Counted from the first letter of the stretch, positions 45,564 to 53,968 are shown. The stretch is 64,000 bases of DNA from Litoribrevibacter euphylliae (GCF_042646085.1 NZ_JBHRSZ010000002.1:930001-994000), one strand, 5' to 3'. Numbers and translations are program-made. Notes: generated by a model not told the origin, from the letters alone.

Positions 45564-47888
45564 ATGGGATTGAAAACGAACATTTCACGCCGCCGCTTTA
45601 TTAAAACAGCGGTAGCAGCAAGTGGTGCAGCAGCGCTGCCTTTATCTGGTTTAACAGGCTGTTCAAACAGTGACTCCAACTCTTCTTCCTCTGCTCCAAA
45701 CTATTTTCCACAGTCACTCATGTCGGGAGATCCTCGTGAGAACAGTGTGATTCTTTGGACTCGCGTTAATGATTCATCCGCGAGCGGTGATATCACACTG
45801 GCGTTGGAAGTGGCAACAGCCTCTGATTTCAACGAAGCCAGCTTAGTATTGGCCCAAGAGTTTGCCGCTGAAGCCGATCACGACCACTGCCTGAAAGTTC
45901 GTGTGATCAATCTGGATGCGGCAACGCAATATTACTATCGCTTCACCTATGTGAAGAATGGCAAAGCCAACCGTACTAACACAGGTCGTACTAAAACGGC
46001 ACCAGAAGCAGGCTCGGATACCGATCTAAAATTTGCTTATGTAAGCTGTCAGGACTACAACGGCCGTTACTACAACACTTACTTACCATTGCTGGAAGAA
46101 GATCTGGATTTTGTTGTACACATGGGTGACTACATCTATGAAACAACCGGTGCCAGCTTCCAATCAAGCGAAGGCCGCAGCATTCAATTTGATGACCTTG
46201 ACGGTGCAATCAATTTGGGTGACGACGGTTATGCAGCGCAAAGCCTGAGCAACTACCGCCAGCTGTATAAAGAATACCGTAGCGACTCCGTACTTCAGCA
46301 GTTGCATGAGCGCTTCCCATTGATTGCGATCTGGGATGATCACGAGTACTCAGATGACAGCTGGAAAAACAACGGTACTTACTTTGATGCCGGTAAATCC
46401 GAAGCAAGCACCTTCAGAAAGCACAACTCTGAACAAGCTTGGTTTGAATTCATGCCAATCGACCATGAAGCTGCGATTGATGACACCGCATTGAACGCAG
46501 GTGGCGCTCTGGATGTAACTGAAGATCAGCTATATCCAAACACACGCATCTACCGTGACTTCCAATTCGGTGCCAACCTGAGTTTGTTCCTAACAGACTT
46601 CCGTACTAACCGCCCGGATCACATCATTGCGGAAGATGCCTTCCCGGGTGCATTGGCGATGACTCAGGCACAGATTATTGCAACGTTAGATGTAACTACA
46701 GGCGGTAATGGCGCAGCGACTCATGCTGCACTTTTTGGCTCCAACACGTTTGCTTACATCAACATTGATGACGCAGCTTACAGCACCACTCGCGCTTATT
46801 TGCGTTTGATCATGGGCTCTCAGTATCGCGATACCTTTGAAGCTCGTGGCATCAGTGCTGAAGATGCAGGTAAGAACTACGCACAATTAGCAAATGAAGC
46901 CGTTACCGGTAACTTGTCTGCGTTCTACATCAACGCAGCGCTAACAACGGCTCGCGACTCGGGTGCATTGGCGGTGCCTGATTCAGCCTTCATCAGCGAC
47001 GCTGATATGACCGCCGCCGAAAAAGGCATTGCCTTCGTTCACTTCGGCAAACAAGGCCTGATCAGTGATCTAGGTTCTCGTTACTTCGTCAACAAAGACT
47101 TGTTTGATCTTTACGCAGGCTTCCTTGCAGCCGCTGACGGTGGTGCAAGCCAAAACGCTTACGGCGACACCCAAAATACTTGGTTGGGTACGCAACTGGC
47201 CACCAATGGCGGCACCTGGAATGTGATGGGCAGCTCGGTATCTTTCTCACCTCTACTATTGGATTTGAGAAACAGTGCTGCAAACCCTAATTTCACGACA
47301 CTAAATGCTCTAAGTGCCTTTGACGCAATCCCGAGCTTACTTCAAAGCCGTTTCTACTTGAACGCGGATCACTGGGATGGTTTCCCGAACGCTAAGCAAA
47401 ACCTGATCAACAATGTGTTCGCAGGAAGTAATGTCATCAGCATCGCAGGAGACATTCACTCTACTTACGTGACTGATCACGGCAATGGTTCATTTGACAT
47501 CACCACCTCTTCAGCGACTTCAGGTACCTTCGGCTCGTACCTGGACGAAGCAGCAACAGGCTTGATTGAAGGTTTGGGCGGCAGCGCTGAAGACCTTGCA
47601 CCACTGATGGCCGCATTGGATCAGCTTCTTCCTAATGCCACCAGCGCTGCGGATGTAGCATCAACGCTTTCTTTCGCCCGTTTGAGAGAACACGGTGTGG
47701 CGATTGTTGATGTCACTGCGGATAACTTCCAGGTGACGATGCACAACGTTCCAACCTCAGAAAATGGCAACGAGTACATTTCTGAGTCTTGGTATGAGCG
47801 TTCTGCGGATTTCATTGCGAACTTGCGTACTCACGTCATCAACATTGACGAAGCGACTCGCACCTTGAACGTAACGCCTGCGAGCTAG
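45564..47888 (+). CDS. Large PhoD-like phosphatase, Tat-exported lipoprotein
   Basis: PhoD-family phosphatase of 774 residues, longer than the usual 450-600. It begins with a Tat motif (SRRRFIKTAVAASGAAALP) and a lipobox (LTGC near 32), so it is probably lipid-anchored. The core has LKFAYVSCQDYNGRYYNTY, VVHMGDYIYETTG, AIWDDHEYSDDSWKN and VISIAGDIHSTYVTDH. An insertion of about 200 residues between the DDHE and GDIH blocks accounts for the extra length. It differs clearly from the PhoD-like protein at 42.2 kb, so this is not a recent duplicate. Confidence 0.9.
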   Translation: MGLKTNISRRRFIKTAVAASGAAALPLSGLTGCSNSDSNSSSSAPNYFPQSLMSGDPRENSVILWTRVNDSSASGDITLALEVATASDFNEASLVLAQEFAAEADHDHCLKVRVINLDAATQYYYRFTYVKNGKANRTNTGRTKTAPEAGSDTDLKFAYVSCQDYNGRYYNTYLPLLEEDLDFVVHMGDYIYETTGASFQSSEGRSIQFDDLDGAINLGDDGYAAQSLSNYRQLYKEYRSDSVLQQLHERFPLIAIWDDHEYSDDSWKNNGTYFDAGKSEASTFRKHNSEQAWFEFMPIDHEAAIDDTALNAGGALDVTEDQLYPNTRIYRDFQFGANLSLFLTDFRTNRPDHIIAEDAFPGALAMTQAQIIATLDVTTGGNGAATHAALFGSNTFAYINIDDAAYSTTRAYLRLIMGSQYRDTFEARGISAEDAGKNYAQLANEAVTGNLSAFYINAALTTARDSGALAVPDSAFISDADMTAAEKGIAFVHFGKQGLISDLGSRYFVNKDLFDLYAGFLAAADGGASQNAYGDTQNTWLGTQLATNGGTWNVMGSSVSFSPLLLDLRNSAANPNFTTLNALSAFDAIPSLLQSRFYLNADHWDGFPNAKQNLINNVFAGSNVISIAGDIHSTYVTDHGNGSFDITTSSATSGTFGSYLDEAATGLIEGLGGSAEDLAPLMAALDQLLPNATSAADVASTLSFARLREHGVAIVDVTADNFQVTMHNVPTSENGNEYISESWYERSADFIANLRTHVINIDEATRTLNVTPAS

Positions 47889-47931
47889 GCTCTTAATTAG
47901 CTAGTTTCTAAAGTAGCTAAAGCGTTATAGA

Positions 47932-47970
47932 AAAAGGCCCGACTGAGAATGCTCAGTCGGGCCTTTTTTG
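47932..47970 (+). terminator. Rho-independent terminator after the second PhoD-like gene
   Basis: GGCCCGACTGAG, an AATG loop and CTCAGTCGGGCC are flanked by AAAAA and TTTTTT. The 12-pair stem with T run ends the gene and also suits the convergent hydrolase gene. Confidence 0.9.
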
Positions 47971-47994
47971 TTCAGGATCATCTGTAAATAAAAC

Positions 47995-48753
47995 TTATTC
48001 TTTTAACTCACTCTCCAGAAACCCGGTAAACCGCGCCCAGGATTTTTTATCCGCATCTTTGCGATATCGCGATGAACCAAACACAGTAAAGGCATGCGGC
48101 GCACCACTGTAGGTTATCATCTCATGATTGATCCCTGCTGCTTCCAACTCATTGGTTAATGCCGCAAATTGATCCATGGTAATGGCAGTATCTGCCGAGC
48201 CGTGCATCACCAAGATTTTTCCTTGGGTATCTTGATAACTTTGCCCCTCAGGAGTAGCTAACCCGCCGTGAAAGGTGGCAAAGCCTTTTAACGCATCACC
48301 TGTTCTAGCCCATTCCAATACCGCCGCACCACCAAAACAATAGCCCATCGCTACTGCATTATTGGTATTGCCACCCAAGGATTGCGCTTGCTTTAACGCA
48401 GCTCTCAATAATCGACGCATTTTCACTCGATCTTTATAAAGCTCACCCGTGTGCTGACGTTTATCTTTCACTTCGGTGGGGCGAACGCCCTTACCAAACA
48501 AATCGGCAGCAAAGACACTGTAACCGAGTGCTTTGAGCATGTTAGCGCGCTCTATTTCATAGTCGGTTAAGCCATCCCAATCGTGAATCAAGATAACCAG
48601 AGGCGCATCACTACCGGCACTGATGAAATACCCTTCATACTTTTGGTCGCCAGAGCTGTAGTCAACAGTTCGCCCTTGAGCAAAGGCCGCAGAGCTAAAA
48701 CTCAAGCCCATCAATATCAGCAAAAAATAAAAACGACTTAGAATAAGCGACAT
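47995..48753 (-). CDS. Exported dienelactone-hydrolase-family protein
   Basis: Alpha/beta hydrolase of the dienelactone hydrolase family, 252 residues with a signal peptide (cut after AAFA near 25). The catalytic Cys is in GYCFGG (Cys139), the Asp in MHGSADTAI and the His in GAPHAFTVF; the Glu/Trp pair typical of the cytoplasmic enzymes is not evident. Periplasmic location makes a catabolic dienelactone substrate unlikely; related exported proteins act on unknown esters. Single gene. Confidence 0.85.
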   Translation of the reverse strand: MSLILSRFYFLLILMGLSFSSAAFAQGRTVDYSSGDQKYEGYFISAGSDAPLVILIHDWDGLTDYEIERANMLKALGYSVFAADLFGKGVRPTEVKDKRQHTGELYKDRVKMRRLLRAALKQAQSLGGNTNNAVAMGYCFGGAAVLEWARTGDALKGFATFHGGLATPEGQSYQDTQGKILVMHGSADTAITMDQFAALTNELEAAGINHEMITYSGAPHAFTVFGSSRYRKDADKKSWARFTGFLESELKE

Positions 48754-48861
48754 ATAATCTCCCTGATTTCCTGAGAAAACTGAGCCATCAATCGCTTAAC
48801 TATAGAACAGCTTGAGCAACACCAAGCGCATTAATCACTGTAATAGTGAAATCCCTTGACG

Positions 48862-49398
48862 TTAATGATTACCTTGAACGGTGGCATAGACTTCCGCACT
48901 GCCATCAAGATTAATCTTCAGGACTTGGTAGGTATCGATGCGATCACCCATTTCCATCCCAGGGCTGCCCACTGGCATACCAGGAACCGACAGGCCTAAC
49001 GCACCTTCTGGCTGCTCCTTCAAAAATTGCTGTACGTACTCCACCGGCACATGACCTTCAAAGATATAACCTTCTCGAGAAACGGCGGTATGACAGGAAC
49101 GATACTCAGACTTCAAGCCTTTTTCGGCCTTCATTTGAGTTAAGTTATCCACATTGTGACTCTTAACGTTCAAACCACCCGCTTGCACATGATCGACCCA
49201 AGCACCACAACAACCGCACGTTGGGCTCTTATACACATTCAAATCAAGATTGGAGGACTGCGGTGCCGCCAAGCTACTGACAGAAGGCTCATCATTAGCG
49301 TTGTTCGAGTTGGAACACGCCGCCATTGTCGCCACCAGAAACACTCCGGCTATAACAACAGCTAAGCCTCGAACCTTCACAAGGTATCTATTTTTCAT
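48862..49398 (-). CDS. DUF411 metal-binding lipoprotein
   Basis: Lipoprotein of 178 residues of the DUF411 family. The signal peptide ends at the lipobox MAAC (Cys28). The thioredoxin-like domain begins VYKSPTCGCCGAW (Cys61, Cys63, Cys64) and has RSCHTAVSREGYIFEGHVP, then GLSVPGMPVGSPGMEMGD with a Met-rich stretch that suits copper binding. DUF411 proteins occur in copper and mercury resistance loci. It is 1.6 kb from the HvfA-like RiPP genes, in agreement with a shared copper theme (inference). Confidence 0.85.
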   Translation of the reverse strand: MKNRYLVKVRGLAVVIAGVFLVATMAACSNSNNANDEPSVSSLAAPQSSNLDLNVYKSPTCGCCGAWVDHVQAGGLNVKSHNVDNLTQMKAEKGLKSEYRSCHTAVSREGYIFEGHVPVEYVQQFLKEQPEGALGLSVPGMPVGSPGMEMGDRIDTYQVLKINLDGSAEVYATVQGNH

Positions 49399-49487
49399 AA
49401 TGTCCTCTCACCATTAAACGTATGTCAGCAGTATATAACTAGGACACATAATCCCCTTGATTTACTTCAATAGTGGGAAACAGAAAA

Positions 49488-50648
49488 TCAATCAACATCG
49501 TAAAGGTAATCCACCAGCAACACGCGTCGATCATCAAGATTTATTCCTATGGTTTGAAACAGCTCTCTGGAAGCTCGATCCCGATAAGGACGGGATGTCA
49601 CTTCAGTGCGGGACAAAATATCTGAAATCGCCAACACCTGATGAAAATACGGGCGACCCGACCAGTTATAACCAATATAAGCAGTTTCCTGATGCCATTG
49701 CTGATCGTAGTATTCGTAGTTCGGGGATAACTGATCGCCATTCTTGGCACAGATATAAAAGCGAATAAAGCCTTCCGGCATGTGCGGTAATGAATCAATG
49801 GAAGGCACACTCTTGGTGCCTAACCAGAGGTCTGTCAAAAAGTGCACATTACTCATAATGTCTTTAAAGTAATTGGTGCGCGCTTTCTCTTCTTCAAGCT
49901 TTAATTCCAAGAACGACTGACGTAATGCGGTTGTCTGCGCTTGTGATGCGTTAGGCGGGATAAATGATGCTTTGGCTGGGTAAAACAAAAAGCCCTGAAT
50001 CAGCGTCGCACCGCACGCTACTGCAAAGTTAAACTCCTGTTCTGTTTCCACCCCTTCACACAACACATCACAGCCGATGCGTTCTGCCATAAAGCCTATA
50101 GCCTGGATCGCGTCGTTGGCTATACCGCCTTCAATCGCTGATTTAAAAAAGCGCATATCGAGCTTAATTAAATCCGGTTCCAAAGCGATCATTCGATTCA
50201 ATTCCGAATACCCTGCACCAAAATCATCCACTGCTATGCGCATTCCTAGTGCACGATACTCTTCAACCAGTCGCTGCAAAGATTCCAGCTCGCCTTCATT
50301 TTCTGTAATTTCAATGATGATCCGATGAGGATCAATACCCGACGACAACACCATATCGATAGTAGGAATCGCATCCTGATGTTTTAGCATTTGAATCCAT
50401 TCTGGCGAAATATTCAGGGTCAAAAAAGTACCTTCAGGCATGTTATTAATTTGCTCAATGGCCTGTTTCCGTACGCTCCTATCCACCTCCAGCAGCATTT
50501 CTTTTGATACTGACGGATCACAAAACAGCGGTCCAGCGGAGCAAACCTTACCTTGATTATCCAAGGTACGAGCCAAAGCTTCATAGCCGACAATGCGTCC
50601 ACTTGGAATATCAATAATGGGCTGGAAATACGGAAAATATGCTGACAT
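49488..50648 (-). CDS. EAL protein with YkuI-type C-terminal domain
   Basis: Cytoplasmic EAL phosphodiesterase-like protein of 386 residues. The EAL domain (about 5-240) has YEALARTL, TLNISPEW, IEITENEGE, VDDFGAGYSE, KLDMRFF, CEGVETEQEF and QGFLF, so all catalytic motifs are present. Residues about 250-386 resemble the PAS-like YkuI_C domain that follows EAL in Bacillus YkuI. AGAGG (part of a recurring RAACCTCT motif on the other strand) serves as ribosome site. Divergent from the hvfA-like gene; a tie to it is only positional. Confidence 0.85.
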   Translation of the reverse strand: MSAYFPYFQPIIDIPSGRIVGYEALARTLDNQGKVCSAGPLFCDPSVSKEMLLEVDRSVRKQAIEQINNMPEGTFLTLNISPEWIQMLKHQDAIPTIDMVLSSGIDPHRIIIEITENEGELESLQRLVEEYRALGMRIAVDDFGAGYSELNRMIALEPDLIKLDMRFFKSAIEGGIANDAIQAIGFMAERIGCDVLCEGVETEQEFNFAVACGATLIQGFLFYPAKASFIPPNASQAQTTALRQSFLELKLEEEKARTNYFKDIMSNVHFLTDLWLGTKSVPSIDSLPHMPEGFIRFYICAKNGDQLSPNYEYYDQQWHQETAYIGYNWSGRPYFHQVLAISDILSRTEVTSRPYRDRASRELFQTIGINLDDRRVLLVDYLYDVD

Positions 50649-50799
50649 CAGAACCTCTAAATCTGTATCTCTGAATATGAACCAAACACCAAATCACGGT
50701 GAAGAGGTTTCCATGTATGCAATTTCCTGACCCAATTTATAGGATATGAAACAAGGTTTAGCCAAAACGTTACACGTCTTTTTCCTTTCCTTAAAACGT

Positions 50800-50847
50800 A
50801 ACGATTCATTACATCCCTTCTCTCTTTTAATTGAACGACTCATTACA
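50800..50847 (+). promoter_or_regulatory. Paired direct repeats, candidate activator sites
   Basis: AACGATTCATTACA (50800-50813) and AACGACTCATTACA (50834-50847) differ at one base and are 34 bases apart, about three helical turns. A shortened inverted copy, GTAATGAAT, is at 50937-50945. They lie about 85 and 120 bases upstream of the expected start from the -24/-12 element, the usual place of enhancer-binding-protein sites. Confidence 0.5.
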
Positions 50848-50898
50848 AAAAAAACACCAAAATAAAAATAAGTCCTTATATTTCAATAAGTTAAAAAC

Positions 50899-50914
50899 TG
50901 GCACAGCCTTCGCT
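50899..50914 (+). promoter_or_regulatory. Candidate sigma-54 (-24/-12) promoter of the RiPP cluster
   Basis: TGGCACAGCCTTCGCT matches the TGGCAC-N5-TTGC consensus except T to C in the -12 part, and has the obligatory GG and GC spaced by exactly ten bases. It lies 78 bases before hvfA, giving a leader of about 65 bases. The gap between the EAL gene and hvfA (343 bases) contains this and the direct repeats. Confidence 0.5.
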
Positions 50915-50991
50915 ATGTATAAAGTGATTTTAAATCGTAATGAATTAAATCATTCACACAATCAACTGATGATGACTAAGAGAGACACATT

Positions 50992-51447
50992 ATGAGCAAC
51001 GTTAAAACTAAAACACTTCTATCTACAACGATCGGTACTTTGATGGCATCTGCATTGTCTGTGTCTGTAGCACAAGCTGATGTTAATCCGTTCGGAGCCA
51101 CTGAACTAACCAGCGGTTACATGGTGGTTGCCGAAGGTTCATGCGGTGAAGGCAAATGCGGTGGTGACGCAAAGAATCACAAGAGCACCGAAGGTTCATG
51201 TGGTGAAGGCAAATGTGGTGGTGACGCAAAGAATCACAAGACTTCAGAAGGTTCATGCGGTGAAGGCAAGTGCGGCGCCGACAAAAAACACGCTGACAAA
51301 AACGCTGAAGGGGCTTGTGGTGGTAATAAGCATGTCAACAAGAGCACTGAAGGTTCATGCGGTGAAGGCAAATGCGGTGCCGACAAACGTGCCAATAAAA
51401 GCACCGAAGGCGCTTGCGGTGAAGGCAAATGTGGTGGTCAAGGGTAA
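50992..51447 (+). CDS. hvfA: HvfA-like RiPP precursor with EGKCG repeats
   Basis: Precursor of a predicted oxazolone/thioamide-type, copper-binding RiPP. A signal peptide (1-29, cut after AQA) precedes the family segment NPFGATELTSGYMVVA (32-47). Then come six EG[SA]CG units, at residues 48, 67, 86, 106, 120 and 139; five have the complete EG[SA]CGEGKCG, whereas the one at 106 reads EGACGGNKH and has lost EGKCG. Most units are 57 bases at DNA level. Maturation by the DUF692 and HvfC neighbours is known for related clusters. AGAGA precedes the ATG. A TCAAGG/CCTTGA hairpin at the stop may reduce read-through into hvfB. Confidence 0.88.
   Translation: MSNVKTKTLLSTTIGTLMASALSVSVAQADVNPFGATELTSGYMVVAEGSCGEGKCGGDAKNHKSTEGSCGEGKCGGDAKNHKTSEGSCGEGKCGADKKHADKNAEGACGGNKHVNKSTEGSCGEGKCGADKRANKSTEGACGEGKCGGQG
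51133..51444 (+). repeat. Tandem repeats coding the EGKCG core of the RiPP precursor
   Basis: Units lie at 51133-51189, 51190-51246, 51247-51306, 51307-51348 (shortened), 51349-51405 and 51406-51444 (end). The first two 57-base units are almost identical. The fourth has lost about 15 bases that would code EGKCG. Confidence 0.9.
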
Positions 51448-51504
51448 TTCCTTGATTCACTCATTCCCCTTTTAACTGACTCCAAAGAGACACAGGATTC
51501 CCCC

Positions 51505-52404
51505 ATGACCACGATCAACCAAGCAACCCAAACCATTGCAGGTGCCGGCCTCGGACTAAGACGATCACTGCTGTCGTCATTGACAGGCAACGACATCGTC
51601 GAAGCCGCAGCCAATGCCATCGACTTCTTTGAAGTGGCGCCTGAGAACTGGATAGGCATTGGTGGTCGTTTGGGTCGCCAACTGAGAGAAATCAGTGAAC
51701 GTACGCCAGTGATTGCTCATGGGTTATCCCTCTCTATTGGAGGCAGTACCCCCCTTAATACGCAACTGGTCAAAGACATCAAACAGTTTCTGGACCAGCA
51801 CCAAATGCCAATTTACAGCGAGCATTTGAGTTACTGTGCCGACGATGGTCAGCTGTATGACTTACTGCCGCTGCCCTTCACCGAAGAAGCAGTGAAGCAC
51901 GCAGCCTCGCGTATTCGTCAGGTACAAGATATTCTGGAACGTCGTATCGCCATCGAGAACATTTCCTATTATTTAGTGCCTGAACAAACTATGAGTGAAG
52001 TCGAGTTCATCAACGCTGTGGTGAAAGAAGCCGACTGCGACTTACTGTTAGACGTCAACAACGTCTATGTGAACAGCCAGAACCACAATTATCAGCCGGA
52101 AGACTACATCAACCAGTTGGAAGCAGAGCATGTTTCCTACATCCATGTGGCAGGTCATTATCGCGAAGACGACGGTCTCATTATTGATACCCACGGTGCC
52201 GATGTGATTGACCCGGTGTGGTCATTACTGGATCAAGCGTATCAGCGTTTTGGCCAGCTCCCGACCCTGCTTGAACGCGATTTCAATCTGCCATCACTGA
52301 CAGATCTTAAGCAAGAATTGGACGTTATTAAGCGAATTCAAGCACGCACTCAGACAACAAATCGTCAGACTCAACACAAAGCCGTGGGAGGTCATCATGC
52401 ATAA
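51505..52404 (+). CDS. hvfB: HvfB-like DUF692 (MNIO) RiPP-modifying enzyme
   Basis: Multinuclear non-heme iron oxidase (DUF692, TIM barrel) of 299 residues. In related clusters it oxidises Cys in EGKCG motifs to oxazolone/thioamide or thiooxazole groups. Metal ligands visible in order are APENW, AHGLSLS, SEHLSYC, IENISYY, LLLDVNNVYVN, HVAGH, IDTHG and LERDFN, all intact. It acts in the cytoplasm on the precursor before export. Its stop overlaps the start of the hvfC-like gene by eight bases, so the two are coupled. Confidence 0.92.
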   Translation: MTTINQATQTIAGAGLGLRRSLLSSLTGNDIVEAAANAIDFFEVAPENWIGIGGRLGRQLREISERTPVIAHGLSLSIGGSTPLNTQLVKDIKQFLDQHQMPIYSEHLSYCADDGQLYDLLPLPFTEEAVKHAASRIRQVQDILERRIAIENISYYLVPEQTMSEVEFINAVVKEADCDLLLDVNNVYVNSQNHNYQPEDYINQLEAEHVSYIHVAGHYREDDGLIIDTHGADVIDPVWSLLDQAYQRFGQLPTLLERDFNLPSLTDLKQELDVIKRIQARTQTTNRQTQHKAVGGHHA

Positions 52405-53242
52405 GGCTCAAATCGACACTCAAAGGCAAACTTCGCTGGCTCAACATCAGGAAGCTATGACCACCTATCTAAGAGACCCGGAGCAGGTAGCGGCACCCCA
52501 ACAATTAGATGCGCGTCGCGTTGGCGTCTATCGTGATCTGGTGTTTAACAATGTGGAATCACAACTGTCTACCTCGTTTCCTGTGATTCACAGTATCCTG
52601 ACCGAAGAACAGTGGTACGCCTTGGTACGTGAATTCTTACGAGACTACCGAGCACAAACGCCCTATTTTTCTCAGTTGTCTGCGGAATTTGTCGATTTCC
52701 TCAGCCACCGGGCTGCTCATCCAGAACAGGAAAGTCACGCAGAGCAGGAAAGCCATGCAGAACAGAAAAGTGTAGCGTTTCATGCTCCCGAGTTTCTTCT
52801 GGAACTGGCGCACTATGAACGCGTGGAACTAGATCTGTTTATGCTCGATCGAGCGCCTTCCTCTCATTTGCCTGAATTAGATACGGAAGAAGGTTTACTA
52901 ACCAGCGCCATCACACTATGCAACGTTGCCTTACCATTGGTGTATCAATATCCGGTACATCAAATCAGCCCAGATTTTCAGCCCAGTGAACCACCCGCCC
53001 AGCCCACCTGCCTACTGTTATTCCAAGACGACCAAGAAGAAGTCCGTTTCTTCGAGTTGCAACCCTTGGCGTATCACTTGGTGATCAAACTGGCCGAAAA
53101 CCAACACAGTACGGGTTATGACTTGCTCACCGAGCTTGCCGAACAGCTGCAGCTTCCGACAACTGAACAGTTTTATGAGCAAGGTGCCGGGTTACTGAAA
53201 CAGTTACACGCACTGGGCGTACTCATATCAACCAGTCATTAG
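52397..53242 (+). CDS. hvfC: HvfC-like RiPP recognition partner (DUF2063)
   Basis: Partner protein of the DUF692 enzyme, 281 residues. The N-terminal DUF2063 domain is clear (DARRVGVYRDLVFNNVESQL, FPVIHSILTEEQWYALVREF split over two helices). The C-terminal part resembles the RRE-like recognition domain of HvfC proteins, which presents the precursor to the oxidase. An insertion near residues 109-126 holds 18-base DNA repeats coding PEQESH, AEQESH, AEQKSV. The old label of DNA-binding domain for this family is probably wrong. Confidence 0.9.
   Translation: MHKAQIDTQRQTSLAQHQEAMTTYLRDPEQVAAPQQLDARRVGVYRDLVFNNVESQLSTSFPVIHSILTEEQWYALVREFLRDYRAQTPYFSQLSAEFVDFLSHRAAHPEQESHAEQESHAEQKSVAFHAPEFLLELAHYERVELDLFMLDRAPSSHLPELDTEEGLLTSAITLCNVALPLVYQYPVHQISPDFQPSEPPAQPTCLLLFQDDQEEVRFFELQPLAYHLVIKLAENQHSTGYDLLTELAEQLQLPTTEQFYEQGAGLLKQLHALGVLISTSH
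52721..52774 (+). repeat. Three 18-base tandem units within the hvfC-like gene
   Basis: Units at 52721-52738, 52739-52756 and 52757-52774 share GMACAGGAAAG-like sequence and code PEQESH, AEQESH, AEQKSV. It is an in-frame expansion in a surface loop. Confidence 0.8.
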
Positions 53243-53326
53243 CCAATCAGTAGCCAACCATTAACAAAGACACCTTTGTAAACGCAGAACTCATTACTGG
53301 CTTAAGTGCAATTTAGGATTAAAACC

Positions 53327-53968
53327 ATGCTGACACTCATTCATAAAGCACAACGATTACTCAATCACACCAAGCATTTCGACTTCATCGCACCGTTACT
53401 GTTACGCCTCTATCTAGTGCCCATTTTTTGGATGGCAGGCACTCAAAAGCTCAGCCATTTTGACAACACCGTTCAATGGTTCGGTAATGAAGACTGGGGG
53501 CTGGGCTTGCCACTGCCGTGGTTAATGACGGTACTGGCGATCGCCGCTGAATTAGGTGGTGCAATTTTGCTGGCGTTGGGCTTATTTACTCGTTGGATTT
53601 CGATCCCGATGATGTTCACCATGTTCGTGGCCGCTGTAAGTGTGCACTGGAAAAACGGTTGGTTAGCCATTGCCAGTGGTGATGGTCTATTTGCGACAGA
53701 TCGAACCATGGCCGCCATTGACCGTTTGGATCGAGTTAAAGACATTCTGCAACAGCACGGCAACTACCAATGGCTGACCGAGAAAGGCTCGGTGGTGATT
53801 CTGAATAACGGCATCGAGTTCGCAGCCACCTACTTCATCATGCTGTTGGTGTTACTCTTCATCGGTGGTGGTAAGTTTGTGAGCACCGATTATTGGTTGG
53901 CGCGTAGATTCTTAAAGACGAATCAAACTTCAATTCAATTACAGAACAGCGCACAACTGAATCGCTGA
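53327..53968 (+). CDS. hvfX: DoxX-family membrane protein, HvfX-like
   Basis: Inner-membrane protein of 213 residues, start at the ATG 53327 (AGGATT upstream). Four to five membrane segments and the DoxX pattern (LLLRLYLVPIFWMAGTQKL, LPLPWLMTVLAIAAELGGAI, FTRWISIPMMFTMFVAAVSVH) are visible. DoxX proteins are regular members of HvfABC clusters and are named Cu-binding RiPP maturation proteins there; I use hvfX in that sense. It closes the RiPP operon; the copper role is from family knowledge and not from this sequence. Confidence 0.85.
   Translation: MLTLIHKAQRLLNHTKHFDFIAPLLLRLYLVPIFWMAGTQKLSHFDNTVQWFGNEDWGLGLPLPWLMTVLAIAAELGGAILLALGLFTRWISIPMMFTMFVAAVSVHWKNGWLAIASGDGLFATDRTMAAIDRLDRVKDILQQHGNYQWLTEKGSVVILNNGIEFAATYFIMLLVLLFIGGGKFVSTDYWLARRFLKTNQTSIQLQNSAQLNR

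Noticed and set aside
51133..51444. CRISPR-like array of 57-base repeats
   Set aside because: The units are contiguous and coding, there are no variable spacers and no cas genes.
51128..51475. 115-codon plus-strand frame over the RiPP repeats
   Set aside because: It is the shifted reading of the EGKCG repeat DNA; codon periodicity and the signal peptide belong to the frame starting at 50992.
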